In this document: positions 1 through 5,902 of the stretch, one piece after another | How the letters are laid out: every line of letters begins with the position of its first letter | Position numbering within the stretch: the stretch's first letter is position 1 | Assembly (NCBI GenBank): GCA_964499015.1 | Contig: CAZCJA010000038.1 | Coordinates: 1-22,293 of the forward strand | Source of the DNA: CAZCJA01 sp964499015 | Lineage (GTDB): Bacteria; Elusimicrobiota; Elusimicrobia; F11 | DNA length: 22,293 nucleotides | Reading direction: 5' to 3' | Program-made: the position numbers and the translations under genes | The notes under the pieces: generated by a model | Told to the model about the DNA's origin: nothing | Databases searched by the model: none | What the model saw: the letters and a program-made list of their open reading frames with translations, nothing else

Positions 1-330
1 AAAGCCATCAAGTACTGGAAGGCAGCCGCAGATCAGGGAAATCCGAGAGCGCTATATAACCTGTCCGTCATTTATAAGGAAGGGAAAGTTGTTCCAAAAA
101 ATCAAAGTTTGGCCTACGCCTACTTTAAACTCGCCAAACTTACTTCTGAAAAACAGGTTTCTCAAAACGCGCAAGCTGCTCTCGATGATCTGGCGAAAAC
201 CATGCCCCAACTCGAATTAAAGAAGGCCGAAGAATTCGTTGCGCAATGGAAGGCTAGCCCTACGCCGTTAACATTGAAAGCATCTGGCGGCATCGACGAA
301 GCTAAAAAACTGGTCGCGCTGAAATCGTGA
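1..330 (+). CDS. Sel1-like repeat protein, 5' partial
   Basis: The frame is open from base 1, so the gene begins left of the window; 109 residues are visible. The first 45 or so residues match the Sel1/TPR-like repeat pattern, with an A-x-K-Y-W-x-x-A-A-D-Q-G-N-P-x-A motif followed by L-x-x-Y-x-x-G and A-Y-x-Y-F-x-L-A. Sel1 repeats form paired alpha helices that mediate protein-protein contacts, often in envelope or signalling proteins. The tail is a helical segment rich in Lys and Ala. A TTG at 109 could be mistaken for the start, but the repeat continues upstream of it. It is the first visible cassette; attC1 begins three bases after the stop codon. Confidence 0.85.
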   Translation, partial: KAIKYWKAAADQGNPRALYNLSVIYKEGKVVPKNQSLAYAYFKLAKLTSEKQVSQNAQAALDDLAKTMPQLELKKAEEFVAQWKASPTPLTLKASGGIDEAKKLVALKS

Positions 331-333
331 ACT

Positions 334-397
334 GCCTAACCAATCACCGCACGCGACGCTGCCTCGCGGCAGCGCGCGTGAATTCAATACGTTAGGC
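334..397 (+). repeat. attC1 integron recombination site
   Basis: 64 bp. The inverse core GCCTAAC (334-340) pairs with the core GTTAGGC (391-397). The internal arm CACGCG pairs with CGCGTG, and the centre is a short GCTGCC/GGCAGC hairpin with loop TCGC. The CCAATCACCGCA and AATTCAATAC segments beside the boxes recur in the other sites. Confidence 0.95.
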
Positions 398-417
398 AGC
401 ATGAGGAGTGTATGATT

Positions 418-921
418 ATGAAATCGGATGAGTACCACTTTCGCAAGGATTCAGGCGGGAGATCAGTTTATTTTCCTTGGGGAATAGGTAAAGCCTATGT
501 GTTGCCTGATGAAGCAGCTAAACAGCGGTTAGGTATTTATCTAAAAATCCGGAATAGCTTGGGCTTTCTCGCTGTGCTCATTCTGGTTCTATCTCGTGAG
601 CATATAGGACTGAGTCTTCTCTCTGGGCTGCTATTAGCATTGGGATTGGAAGTCATTATATTTGTCGTTGGTAATTGGCTGTTTTTTCGAAATCTCGAAG
701 CCGTAACTGACTTTTCAAACGCAGATCAAATTTACCAGCAAATTAAGGCGCCGCCGACAAAAACAACAAATTCGTTTGTGTTTTGGGGGAGTTTGGCCTT
801 TGTAATAGCTGGCGTTTATCTTTGGAGTAATGGGGAAAAGGCGATTGGGTTGTTATCCATCGGGTTCTTTGGTTTAGGCTTGATTGTGGCCATAATCCAA
901 ATGCTTAAAAGGGATCGGTGA
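418..921 (+). CDS. Cassette-encoded membrane protein, unknown function
   Basis: About 167 residues. I do not recognise the family. After a roughly 45-residue cytoplasmic N-terminal part containing a Tyr/Phe/Pro-Trp-Gly stretch, there are two closely spaced hydrophobic segments (roughly residues 48-90). A polar linker with a T-K-T-T patch follows, then two more membrane segments (about 120-138 and 143-163) and a basic tail K-R-D-R. Four membrane passes are likely. I chose the ATG at 418 over the one at 412 because the AGGAG at 404-408 is 9 bases from it; the ATG at 412 would be only 3 bases away. The gene lies between attC1 and attC2 and is a one-gene cassette. Confidence 0.8.
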   Translation: MKSDEYHFRKDSGGRSVYFPWGIGKAYVLPDEAAKQRLGIYLKIRNSLGFLAVLILVLSREHIGLSLLSGLLLALGLEVIIFVVGNWLFFRNLEAVTDFSNADQIYQQIKAPPTKTTNSFVFWGSLAFVIAGVYLWSNGEKAIGLLSIGFFGLGLIVAIIQMLKRDR

Positions 922-930
922 TTTGATACT

Positions 931-994
931 GCCTAACCAATCACCGCAGCCGACACCCGCCGCGGCGGGCGCGGCTAAGTTCCATACGTTAGGC
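931..994 (+). repeat. attC2 integron recombination site
   Basis: 64 bp. The boxes GCCTAAC (931-937) and GTTAGGC (988-994) pair. The internal arm AGCCG pairs with CGGCT, and the centre is a GC-only hairpin (CCCGCC/GGCGGG). The inverse core and its flank match the core box at the start of its own cassette (in attC1) over 9 bases. Confidence 0.95.
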
Positions 995-1013
995 CGCAAA
1001 GGGGCACTGCTTT

Positions 1014-1496
1014 ATTAAAGGCATTGAAGCTTATAAAGATCGCGGGAATAATCCGAAATCCTGGGAGGCGGTTGCCACTTTTCTAGCCTTTGGGGCAGAC
1101 ATTCTTCAAAAGCACAGACACGAGGCAGAAGTGAAAGGGAATGATCCGAAAGGTTGCCTCATACTTTCTCCAGAGGTTTTACTTTGGGGATATTCAATTG
1201 AAAACTTCTTAAAGGGAATTGGTGTTAAGAAAGGAAAATCATTAGTTACCACTGAGGGTTATAAAGGTTCGAAAAAACACGATTTGCTTACACTTGCGAG
1301 CTGGGCAGAATTTGAATTGTCAGGCGAAGAAATACCAGTTGTGAAATTAATTTCATCTATAACTGTGTGGCTGGGAAGATACCCTATTCCAATACGGAAA
1401 GAAGATGACATCGAAAAATGGCAATGGTCTGATACTGACGAGAGAATTGTCGCCGAATTGATAAGAAAAATGGGCGAGGTAATTGATGCGGCCTAA
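1014..1496 (+). CDS. Cassette protein with HEPN-like features; unusual or lost start codon
   Basis: The frame is open from just after the TAG inside attC2 to a stop formed by the TAA of attC3's inverse core. The only standard start codon is a GTG at 1131, giving 121 residues. About 40 in-frame codons before it read like normal protein, and an AAAGGGG (998-1004) sits 9 bases before an in-frame ATT at 1014. The same AAAGGGG precedes the ATG of the next cassette. Either translation begins at ATT or an ATG was lost. The protein is helical, with a W-G-Y-S-I-E-N-F-L-K-G motif, then K-K-H-D-L-L-T-L and G-R-Y-P-I-P. This resembles HEPN-domain proteins, in which a helix like this is followed by H-D-L and a Tyr-Pro segment. 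I offer HEPN-like only as a weak call. HEPN proteins often act as RNases or toxins. Confidence 0.6.
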   Translation: MKGIEAYKDRGNNPKSWEAVATFLAFGADILQKHRHEAEVKGNDPKGCLILSPEVLLWGYSIENFLKGIGVKKGKSLVTTEGYKGSKKHDLLTLASWAEFELSGEEIPVVKLISSITVWLGRYPIPIRKEDDIEKWQWSDTDERIVAELIRKMGEVIDAA

Positions 1497-1569
1497 CCAA
1501 TCACCGCAGCCGATACCCCTCCTATATTGAATTGATTGGAGGGGCACGGCTAAGTTCAATACGTTAGTC
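1491..1569 (+). repeat. attC3 integron recombination site
   Basis: 79 bp. The inverse core is GCCTAAC (1491-1497) and the core is GTTAGTC (1563-1569). They mismatch each other at one position because the core belongs to the next cassette. The central hairpin is CCCCTCC/GGAGGGG with an AT-rich loop, identical to attC4 and attC9. The TAA of the inverse core is the stop codon of the upstream gene. Confidence 0.95.
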
Positions 1570-1585
1570 CGCAAAGGGGATTAAA

Positions 1586-2242
1586 ATGAAGCATGCCGCG
1601 CTGATCTCTTTTTCAATATTCCTTGCAACGATTTTATTCGCCGAACGACCATACAAGGTTTACGAAACCCCTGTTTATGAGTATCAAATCACGGAGCCTC
1701 GACTAAAAGAGTTTTTCCCGCAGGACGTGGCTGAATATATTAACCAGAATTCAAATTGCAACCATTGGGGTGGAGAAGAGCCTTATGACGAAGAAAGAGC
1801 AAAACAAATTGAGGCTGGAGTGGAGCGGGATTGCACGGGTTTGCAAGAAAAGTACAACTCACTTCTGAGCAAATATTCCGGCACGCCAGAAGTTCTAAGC
1901 AGGATGAAAGCCATTCAGGATGACCCAGATAAATATATTTGGGACGATCCCCATCATAAGTCCAAGGTATTAAACGAATACTTTGAGGCTGAAGCCCAAT
2001 CGATAGTTCGCACAGTAAAGGAGGTGCTGCCTGAGCATGAGAAAATCGTGGCAGCATTGAATAGGCAAGAAACATCGGAACTCAAAAACAAACTTGGTCC
2101 AATCACTCATAGGCTCAAGGTTCAACAAGAATACTTATCGAATGTAATGAAAAACTTTGATCGCTTACACTCAATTACGCAAAAGCAGATCAAAGAATCA
2201 GAAAAAAAACTTAATGCAGCGCTTAACTGGAACAAGAAATAG
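1586..2242 (+). CDS. Cassette-encoded exported protein with Cys pair and C-terminal coiled coil
   Basis: 218 residues. An N-terminal signal peptide (residues 1-19, hydrophobic core ending L-F-A-E) points to export. Cys58 and Cys83 flank an H-W-G-G-E-E-P-Y-D-E-E-R motif and could form a disulfide. A pattern of His-Trp, Gly-Glu-Glu and Arg between two Cys recurs in small exported hypothetical proteins, but I cannot give it a function. Residues from about 140 to the end are charged and heptad-like, probably a coiled coil, ending in a Lys/Asn-rich tail. The ATG follows AAAGGGG at a good distance. It is a one-gene cassette; its inverse core matches its own start box over about 11 bases with one C/T difference. 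Confidence 0.8.
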   Translation: MKHAALISFSIFLATILFAERPYKVYETPVYEYQITEPRLKEFFPQDVAEYINQNSNCNHWGGEEPYDEERAKQIEAGVERDCTGLQEKYNSLLSKYSGTPEVLSRMKAIQDDPDKYIWDDPHHKSKVLNEYFEAEAQSIVRTVKEVLPEHEKIVAALNRQETSELKNKLGPITHRLKVQQEYLSNVMKNFDRLHSITQKQIKESEKKLNAALNWNKK

Positions 2243-2250
2243 GGATTGCG

Positions 2251-2329
2251 GGCTAACCAATCATCGCAGCCGATACCCCTCCTATATTGAATTGATTGGA
2301 GGGGCACGGCTGAATTCCATACGTTAGCC
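2251..2329 (+). repeat. attC4 integron recombination site
   Basis: 79 bp. GGCTAAC (2251-2257) pairs with GTTAGCC (2323-2329). The arm CAGCCG pairs with CGGCTG. The central CCCCTCC/GGAGGGG hairpin and its loop are identical in sequence to attC3 and attC9. Confidence 0.95.
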
Positions 2330-2343
2330 AGCAGGAGTTTCTA

Positions 2344-2775
2344 ATGGGTTTCTTCATTGCCGCCGGCGTTTTCCTTCTAACACTTCTCAACGGGTGGTAT
2401 AGATGGTTTGTCGGTGGCTGGTCCACGCTGGAAAAATTTTATCGCGCTAAAGAGTCAGCAAATCAAGAGGCATATGTTCATTGCTATGGCGTTCATGTAT
2501 ACAGGAAACCTTATTTCTTTGGTGGGCATTATCTCCTCATGAAAGTCTGCCTGGGGGATGAAGGTTTAAGAATCTCTCCTCGTTTTTCTTCAATGATCAG
2601 TGAAATTCTCATTCCGTGGTCTAAAATATTAAAGGTTTCCTCCAGGTGGAATGAATCAGGCGTGGAGATTTCTGTAAAGGACTTTAGTGGGGTCGTTGTT
2701 TTCGGTATGGGCTATTTTATGATCCCGAGCTTTACAGTGCAGGCGTTAAAGGATCGGATATCAAAAGCTGGCTAA
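2344..2775 (+). CDS. Cassette-encoded membrane-anchored protein, unknown function
   Basis: 143 residues. The N terminus (residues 2-17) is a hydrophobic membrane anchor followed by a Trp/Gly-rich turn. The rest is soluble and beta-rich: a G-L-R-I-S segment, an I-P-W-S-K-I-L-K-V segment and alternating V-E-I-S-V and V-V-V-F strands, closed by an amphipathic helix at residues 129-141. This order (strands with a P-W-x-x-I turn, then one helix) is reminiscent of bacterial PH-like domains, but that is a guess from pattern. The ATG is preceded by AGGAG at 7 bases. The stop codon is the TAA of attC5's inverse core, so gene and attC overlap. Confidence 0.8.
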   Translation: MGFFIAAGVFLLTLLNGWYRWFVGGWSTLEKFYRAKESANQEAYVHCYGVHVYRKPYFFGGHYLLMKVCLGDEGLRISPRFSSMISEILIPWSKILKVSSRWNESGVEISVKDFSGVVVFGMGYFMIPSFTVQALKDRISKAG

Positions 2776-2835
2776 CCAATCATCGCAGCCGACGCGCGCC
2801 TTCGGCGCACGCGGCTAAGTTCAATACGTTATACG
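2770..2835 (+). repeat. attC5 integron recombination site
   Basis: 66 bp. The inverse core is GGCTAAC (2770-2776) and the core is GTTATAC (2829-2835). The two do not match each other well. The inverse core matches the core at the start of its own cassette (GTTAGCC in attC4), and GTTATAC matches the inverse core of attC6. The centre is GCGCC-TTC-GGCGC. Confidence 0.93.
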
Positions 2836-2855
2836 GCTTAGGAGAGATTAATTTG

Positions 2856-3500
2856 ATGAAGGTTCTTAATATTCCAAGTTGGCTATGGTTGTTGTCGATG
2901 TTGTTGCTTTTGACCGAACAGGGATACTCTGCCGAAGCTAAAAGTCCTTTCTCTTATTCTCCAAAGATCACACCTAAAGTAATCACCAGAGAGGACCCGG
3001 AAACGTTTGTGTGGGACTATCGCATCGTTGGATCAACACCAAGCGGAGAAGTAGATAAAGCTTTCATGGAAATTGATTGTGTTGGAGGGTGCTATACCGT
3101 CCCACATGTTGATTTCAAATTTCTTCTTGTCGATTGTTTCGACCACAATGGCGCCGCTACTTCATGTCGATTAGATCGATATGATCAATATGGTCTTAAA
3201 GATATTTCATTCAAAATTCCATTCGCCACAGAGACAAAAACTATTGTGTTTTCGACGCCTGAACATGAAATTAAAAGTGTAAAGGGAATCAGTGTTGAAA
3301 AAGATGGAAGTATATATGTAACTGGTTTATTTATATCCCCATTGGTTAGTTGGACTCAAAAGGATGCTGAATTGTACGTAGAGAAGAACTATGAAGGAGT
3401 TGGGGACAATGTTGGGCGATTCGGGATCCTCGGTTTACATACTGACGGAACTTTCAAGTCATTCGTCGATAAAGATGAGTCGCCAAAAAAGGTGCCGTAA
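2856..3500 (+). CDS. Cassette-encoded exported Cys-containing protein, unknown function
   Basis: 214 residues. The signal peptide has a Trp/Leu-rich core (residues 7-20) and a likely cleavage near G-Y-S-A. The mature part is beta-rich with four early cysteines (about 75, 79, 94 and 104), arranged as C-V-G-G-C and then two single Cys. These could form two disulfides in the periplasm or outside the cell. A D-G-S-I-Y-V-T-G segment late in the protein resembles a repeat strand but occurs once. I do not recognise the family. The ATG at 2856 is preferred to the TTG at 2853 because AGGAG lies about 9 bases upstream. It is a one-gene cassette whose ends match over 10 bases. Confidence 0.78.
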   Translation: MKVLNIPSWLWLLSMLLLLTEQGYSAEAKSPFSYSPKITPKVITREDPETFVWDYRIVGSTPSGEVDKAFMEIDCVGGCYTVPHVDFKFLLVDCFDHNGAATSCRLDRYDQYGLKDISFKIPFATETKTIVFSTPEHEIKSVKGISVEKDGSIYVTGLFISPLVSWTQKDAELYVEKNYEGVGDNVGRFGILGLHTDGTFKSFVDKDESPKKVP

Positions 3501-3506
3501 TAGGCC

Positions 3507-3567
3507 GTATAACCAATCATCGCAGCCGACGTCGCTTCGCGCCGCGGCTGAATTCAATACGTTAGCC
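3507..3567 (+). repeat. attC6 integron recombination site
   Basis: 61 bp. The inverse core is GTATAAC (3507-3513) and the core is GTTAGCC (3561-3567). GCCGTATAAC is the exact reverse complement of the GTTATACGGC at the start of its own cassette. The internal arm CAGCCG pairs with CGGCTG. The centre is a short GC-rich loop. Confidence 0.94.
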
Positions 3568-3583
3568 AGCCAGGAGTCATAAG

Positions 3584-4111
3584 TTGATTTTGATTAGGGG
3601 TGTCGTTTTTCTTTCGTTAGCCGTAATCGCATCGGGTTGCCGATCATTTGAACAACTCAATGCAAAGGATTTGCGCGGTCAATCTGTTGTGGTGGATCTC
3701 TCGGTTGCTCAATGGCTGGGTCCTCCTCCAAGTACGAAGGGAAAATTTGTCCTTCTCGATTTTTGGAGGACCACCTGCCCTCCATGTATTGGGAACATCA
3801 AGAAGTTAAATTCTTTTCATCAGAAGTTCGGCGATAATTTAGCCGTGATCGCTCTTTCACCGGAATCCGCTGAGACCATCGAGAGAGTTAGGAGCGCGAT
3901 GAAGATCGAGTATTCCCTCGCGATTGATGAATCACGGAATGCCGAATATCATGTTTTTGGCGTGAAACGATTTCCTAACGTGGCTATTCTTGATCCAAAT
4001 GGTGTGGTTCGCTGGCAAGGTAATCCGTCCAAAAAGGCGCATGATTTAACAGAAGAGAAAATAGCCAAGCTGATTTCAGATTATTCTCGTAATCCAAAGG
4101 AGACTTTATGA
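3584..4111 (+). CDS. TlpA/ResA-like thioredoxin-fold lipoprotein
   Basis: 175 residues. A short signal peptide ends in I-A-S-G-C19, a plausible lipobox, so the protein is probably anchored by a lipid on the periplasmic side. The thioredoxin-like domain has the redox motif W-R-T-T-C65-P-P-C68, an L-L-D-F strand just before it and the cis-proline segment R-F-P131-N-V. This is the AhpC/TSA-Redoxin TlpA pattern. Such proteins reduce or rearrange disulfides of exported proteins, for example in cytochrome c maturation; the target here is unknown. The start is TTG, 7 bases after CAGGAG, with no better ATG. The gene overlaps the next by four bases (ATGA), so the two are likely translated together. 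Confidence 0.9.
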   Translation: MILIRGVVFLSLAVIASGCRSFEQLNAKDLRGQSVVVDLSVAQWLGPPPSTKGKFVLLDFWRTTCPPCIGNIKKLNSFHQKFGDNLAVIALSPESAETIERVRSAMKIEYSLAIDESRNAEYHVFGVKRFPNVAILDPNGVVRWQGNPSKKAHDLTEEKIAKLISDYSRNPKETL

Positions 4112-4536
4112 AATGCCCCAAATGCCTCGGGAAACTTAGCCCAGTCCAGGTCAATCTCCATAGTGTGTATGCATCCGGAAAATTGAAGGGCCAAGGGAAA
4201 ACGGAGCAGCTCGAAATTGACCAATGTTTTGTTTGCGCTGGAGTATGGTTTCAAAAAGGGGAACTAGATAAATATCTCAAAGAACGCATGACTATTGTCG
4301 GCGCATCGCGCCCTAGTGAATCCCCCGTGGAATATTTAGATCACAAACCAGGGAAATGTCCGCAATGTCAGGCTGAAATGAAGAAAGACAGGGCGCCCAA
4401 AGATCCAAAGGTTCAAATCGATAAATGTGAAAAGTGTGGTGGAATTTGGCTGGATGATGTTGAGATCGATAAATTGGAACGGGCAGCACTCACTATTATT
4501 GAAAAAGTCCTCATGAGGTTCACGAAAACAATCTAA
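4108..4536 (+). CDS. Double zinc-ribbon protein (zf-TFIIB family)
   Basis: 142 residues. There are two copies of the TFIIB-type zinc ribbon. The first has Cys3-x2-Cys6 and Cys40-x2-Cys43 followed by A-G-V-W-F-x-x-G-E-L-D. The second has Cys84-x2-Cys87 and Cys107-x2-Cys110 followed by G-G-I-W-L-D-D-V-E-I-D. The C-x2-C ... C-x2-C-G-G-x-W-L-D-x-x-E-L pattern defines the Pfam zf-TFIIB family of small bacterial proteins, whose role is poorly known. No signal peptide is present, so the protein is probably cytoplasmic, unlike its lipoprotein partner. AAAGGAG lies 5 bases before the ATG. It shares a cassette with the TlpA-like gene. Confidence 0.88.
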   Translation: MKCPKCLGKLSPVQVNLHSVYASGKLKGQGKTEQLEIDQCFVCAGVWFQKGELDKYLKERMTIVGASRPSESPVEYLDHKPGKCPQCQAEMKKDRAPKDPKVQIDKCEKCGGIWLDDVEIDKLERAALTIIEKVLMRFTKTI

Positions 4537-4543
4537 ATGGGCT

Positions 4544-4604
4544 GGCTAACCAATCATCGCACCGGACGCCGCTCCGCGTCGCCGGTGAATTCAATACGTT
4601 AGGC
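4544..4604 (+). repeat. attC7 integron recombination site
   Basis: 61 bp. The inverse core is GGCTAAC (4544-4550) and the core is GTTAGGC (4598-4604). The internal arms differ from most sites but still pair: CACCGG with CCGGTG. The centre is GACGC-CGCTCC-GCGTC. The inverse core and flank match the start of its cassette over 11 bases. Confidence 0.94.
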
Positions 4605-4624
4605 GCTCAAGGGTCTGTGAGGAA

Positions 4625-4819
4625 ATGAAGAATAGATTCAATTTTGTCTACGCCGTCGGATGTATTGCACTTGGTGCATGGACAATATGGATGGAACAAC
4701 TGCCACTCTCACGTTCTATTAATGGCCTAATACTTAATGGGGCAGTCGCCGTAATGGTTGGTATTTTCCTGATCTTTCTGGGTATCGTTATTTTTTTCGT
4801 TGAGCTTGGAAGTAGGTGA
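4625..4819 (+). CDS. Small two-pass membrane protein in a cassette
   Basis: 64 residues with two hydrophobic segments (about 8-24 and 37-60), the second very Ile/Phe/Val-rich. A short basic N terminus (M-K-N-R) suggests N-in orientation. No family is recognised. Fixed cassette boundaries on both sides and the absence of any other long frame support that it is real. The ribosome site is poor: a GAGGA directly abuts the ATG, and an AAGGG lies about 11 bases upstream. At about 300 bp it is the shortest cassette in the array. Confidence 0.68.
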   Translation: MKNRFNFVYAVGCIALGAWTIWMEQLPLSRSINGLILNGAVAVMVGIFLIFLGIVIFFVELGSR

Positions 4820-4828
4820 GATTTGACA

Positions 4829-4905
4829 GCCTAACCAATCACCGCAGCCGATGCCCCTCCAATAATATTGGTAAGAGGGGCACGGCTAAGTTCCATACGT
4901 TAGGC
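4829..4905 (+). repeat. attC8 integron recombination site
   Basis: 77 bp. GCCTAAC (4829-4835) pairs with GTTAGGC (4899-4905). The internal arm AGCCG pairs with CGGCT. The central hairpin is CCCCTC/GAGGGG. Its loop differs from that of attC3/4/9 and contains its own near-palindrome, CCAATAATATTGG. Confidence 0.95.
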
Positions 4906-4930
4906 TGCTAATCATGCGAGGGAAATGTTT

Positions 4931-5284
4931 ATGACAATTGCACCGTTTTTTGCTGAACCATGGGGCCCAGTTCTTTTCATCACGGTCTTACTCTTCGGCC
5001 CAATCCAAATTCTTATTGTTGGGGGATTAGTCTTTGCTTTGGTTATCAAATACTTTTTCCCTCCTTTGCCGGATAAACTTAAAGCCCTTAACGCGGTAAT
5101 CTTTGCCTTGGCTTCCACCGCGAGTTTTACATTGCTCGGGTATTTGGCGAGTTATTTAACAAGACAATTTCATCCAGATCCCAATTCGGGAGGCTTGGTT
5201 ACGGGGCTATTCATTGCAATTGCCACCCCTATTTTTGCATCAGTTCTAGGTGTAATCGCTTTCTTTATTAAGGTCAGGCGGTAA
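4931..5284 (+). CDS. Cassette-encoded four-pass membrane protein, unknown function
   Basis: About 117 residues, mostly hydrophobic. There are two segments near the N terminus separated by a G-P-I-Q turn, a loop with F-P-P-L-P-D-K-L-K, a third segment (about 55-75), a polar loop with H-P-D-P-N-S-G-G, and a fourth segment ending in a basic K-V-R-R tail. No family is recognised. The ATG at 4931 is preferred because GAGGG (4918-4922) is 8 bases away; the in-frame ATG at 4925 would be only 2 bases from it. It is a one-gene cassette with end boxes matching over 10 bases. Confidence 0.77.
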   Translation: MTIAPFFAEPWGPVLFITVLLFGPIQILIVGGLVFALVIKYFFPPLPDKLKALNAVIFALASTASFTLLGYLASYLTRQFHPDPNSGGLVTGLFIAIATPIFASVLGVIAFFIKVRR

Positions 5285-5291
5285 CTTTGCA

Positions 5292-5370
5292 GCCTAACCA
5301 ATCACTGCAGCCGATACCCCTCCTATATTGAATTGATTGGAGGGGCACGGCTAAGTTCCATACGTTAGGC
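5292..5370 (+). repeat. attC9 integron recombination site
   Basis: 79 bp. GCCTAAC (5292-5298) pairs with GTTAGGC (5364-5370). The internal arm AGCCG pairs with CGGCT. The central hairpin and loop are identical to attC3 and attC4. It is the last complete attC. Confidence 0.95.
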
Positions 5371-5390
5371 AGTCTTAGGTTGAGGTAATT

Positions 5391-5831
5391 GTGAAAAAGC
5401 TAATTAGAACCATCTCAATTCTTGTATTTGTTAGTTCGACCTTGTTCGTATCTGCGACAGAGAAAAAAGTGCAATTGCCATCCGAGCATAAAAAGAATGG
5501 CGATGTAATTTGGGGAAAAGAGTTCTCTCAGCGATATGGCTGGAATGAAGCGAAGGCCGCATGTGAGCAAAAAGAGCCAAAGATGAATTGGCGGTTACCT
5601 TCACAAGAAGATTTCCAAAAAATAATAGATCAAGGGATTGAAAGCGTTGTGCCTTACGGGCATGAGCGCATCTACTGGACTTCAACAGTTGCCAATGCAA
5701 AAGCAGGACAGGTGTTTGCCTACTATGGTCCGCCACCATTTAAAGGAAAGTTAATAGCCTATGAAACTGAATCGGATGGCGACTATGTTATTGCGTCTGT
5801 TGTTTGTGTTTCAAGCGCCAATGCAAAATAA
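5391..5831 (+). CDS. Exported DUF1566-like (Lcl C-terminal-like) protein
   Basis: 146 residues. A signal peptide (residues 1-22, M-K-K-L-I-R start, cleavage near S-A-T) sends it out of the cytoplasm. The mature part has W-R-L-P-S-Q-E-D-F (67-75), Y-W-T-S-T (95-99) and a late V-V-C-V. These are the hallmarks of the DUF1566/FISUMP-type C-type-lectin-like fold found in many bacterial surface proteins. Cys58 and Cys139 are the likely closing disulfide of that fold. Start is GTG, with GAGG 5 bases upstream. It is the last cassette with a recognisable, though damaged, attC. Confidence 0.85.
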   Translation: MKKLIRTISILVFVSSTLFVSATEKKVQLPSEHKKNGDVIWGKEFSQRYGWNEAKAACEQKEPKMNWRLPSQEDFQKIIDQGIESVVPYGHERIYWTSTVANAKAGQVFAYYGPPPFKGKLIAYETESDGDYVIASVVCVSSANAK

Positions 5832-5852
5832 GTGGGTGGCGAAATGTCGACT

Positions 5853-5875
5853 GTCCAACCAATCATCGCACTCGA
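5853..5875 (+). repeat. Truncated attC (left half only), distal end of the array
   Basis: GTCCAAC (5853-5859) followed by CAATCATCGCA and C-TCGA matches the left half of the other attC sites. The central hairpin, right internal arm and GTTAGGC-type core box are absent. The inverse core differs at two positions from the complement of the core at the start of its own cassette (in attC9), while the flanking CAGTC still matches. Confidence 0.85.
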
Positions 5876-5902
5876 ATCCCTCGTACAGGCTGGAAACATC
5901 AA

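Larger units (their letters stand above)
1..5875 (+). mobile_element. Chromosomal integron gene-cassette array (distal part)
   Basis: Ten consecutive cassettes share one orientation. Each is one short gene (one cassette has two) followed by an attC site. Nine attC sites are complete and the last is truncated. Starts lie 14-25 bases after the preceding core box and most stops lie within about 10 bases of the next inverse core, which is the compact layout of integron cassettes. The inverse core box of each attC pairs with the core box at the 5' end of its own cassette, as expected if cassettes were excised and inserted as circles by an IntI recombinase. No intI or attI is in the window; by orientation they should be to the left. 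The array is visibly richer in A+T than the DNA after about 6400. Confidence 0.93.

Noticed and set aside
334..5370. Regularly spaced repeats considered as a CRISPR array or REP-type elements
   Set aside because: The spacing is 300-1000 bases with a gene in each interval, and the repeats have the asymmetric core boxes and hairpin of attC sites.
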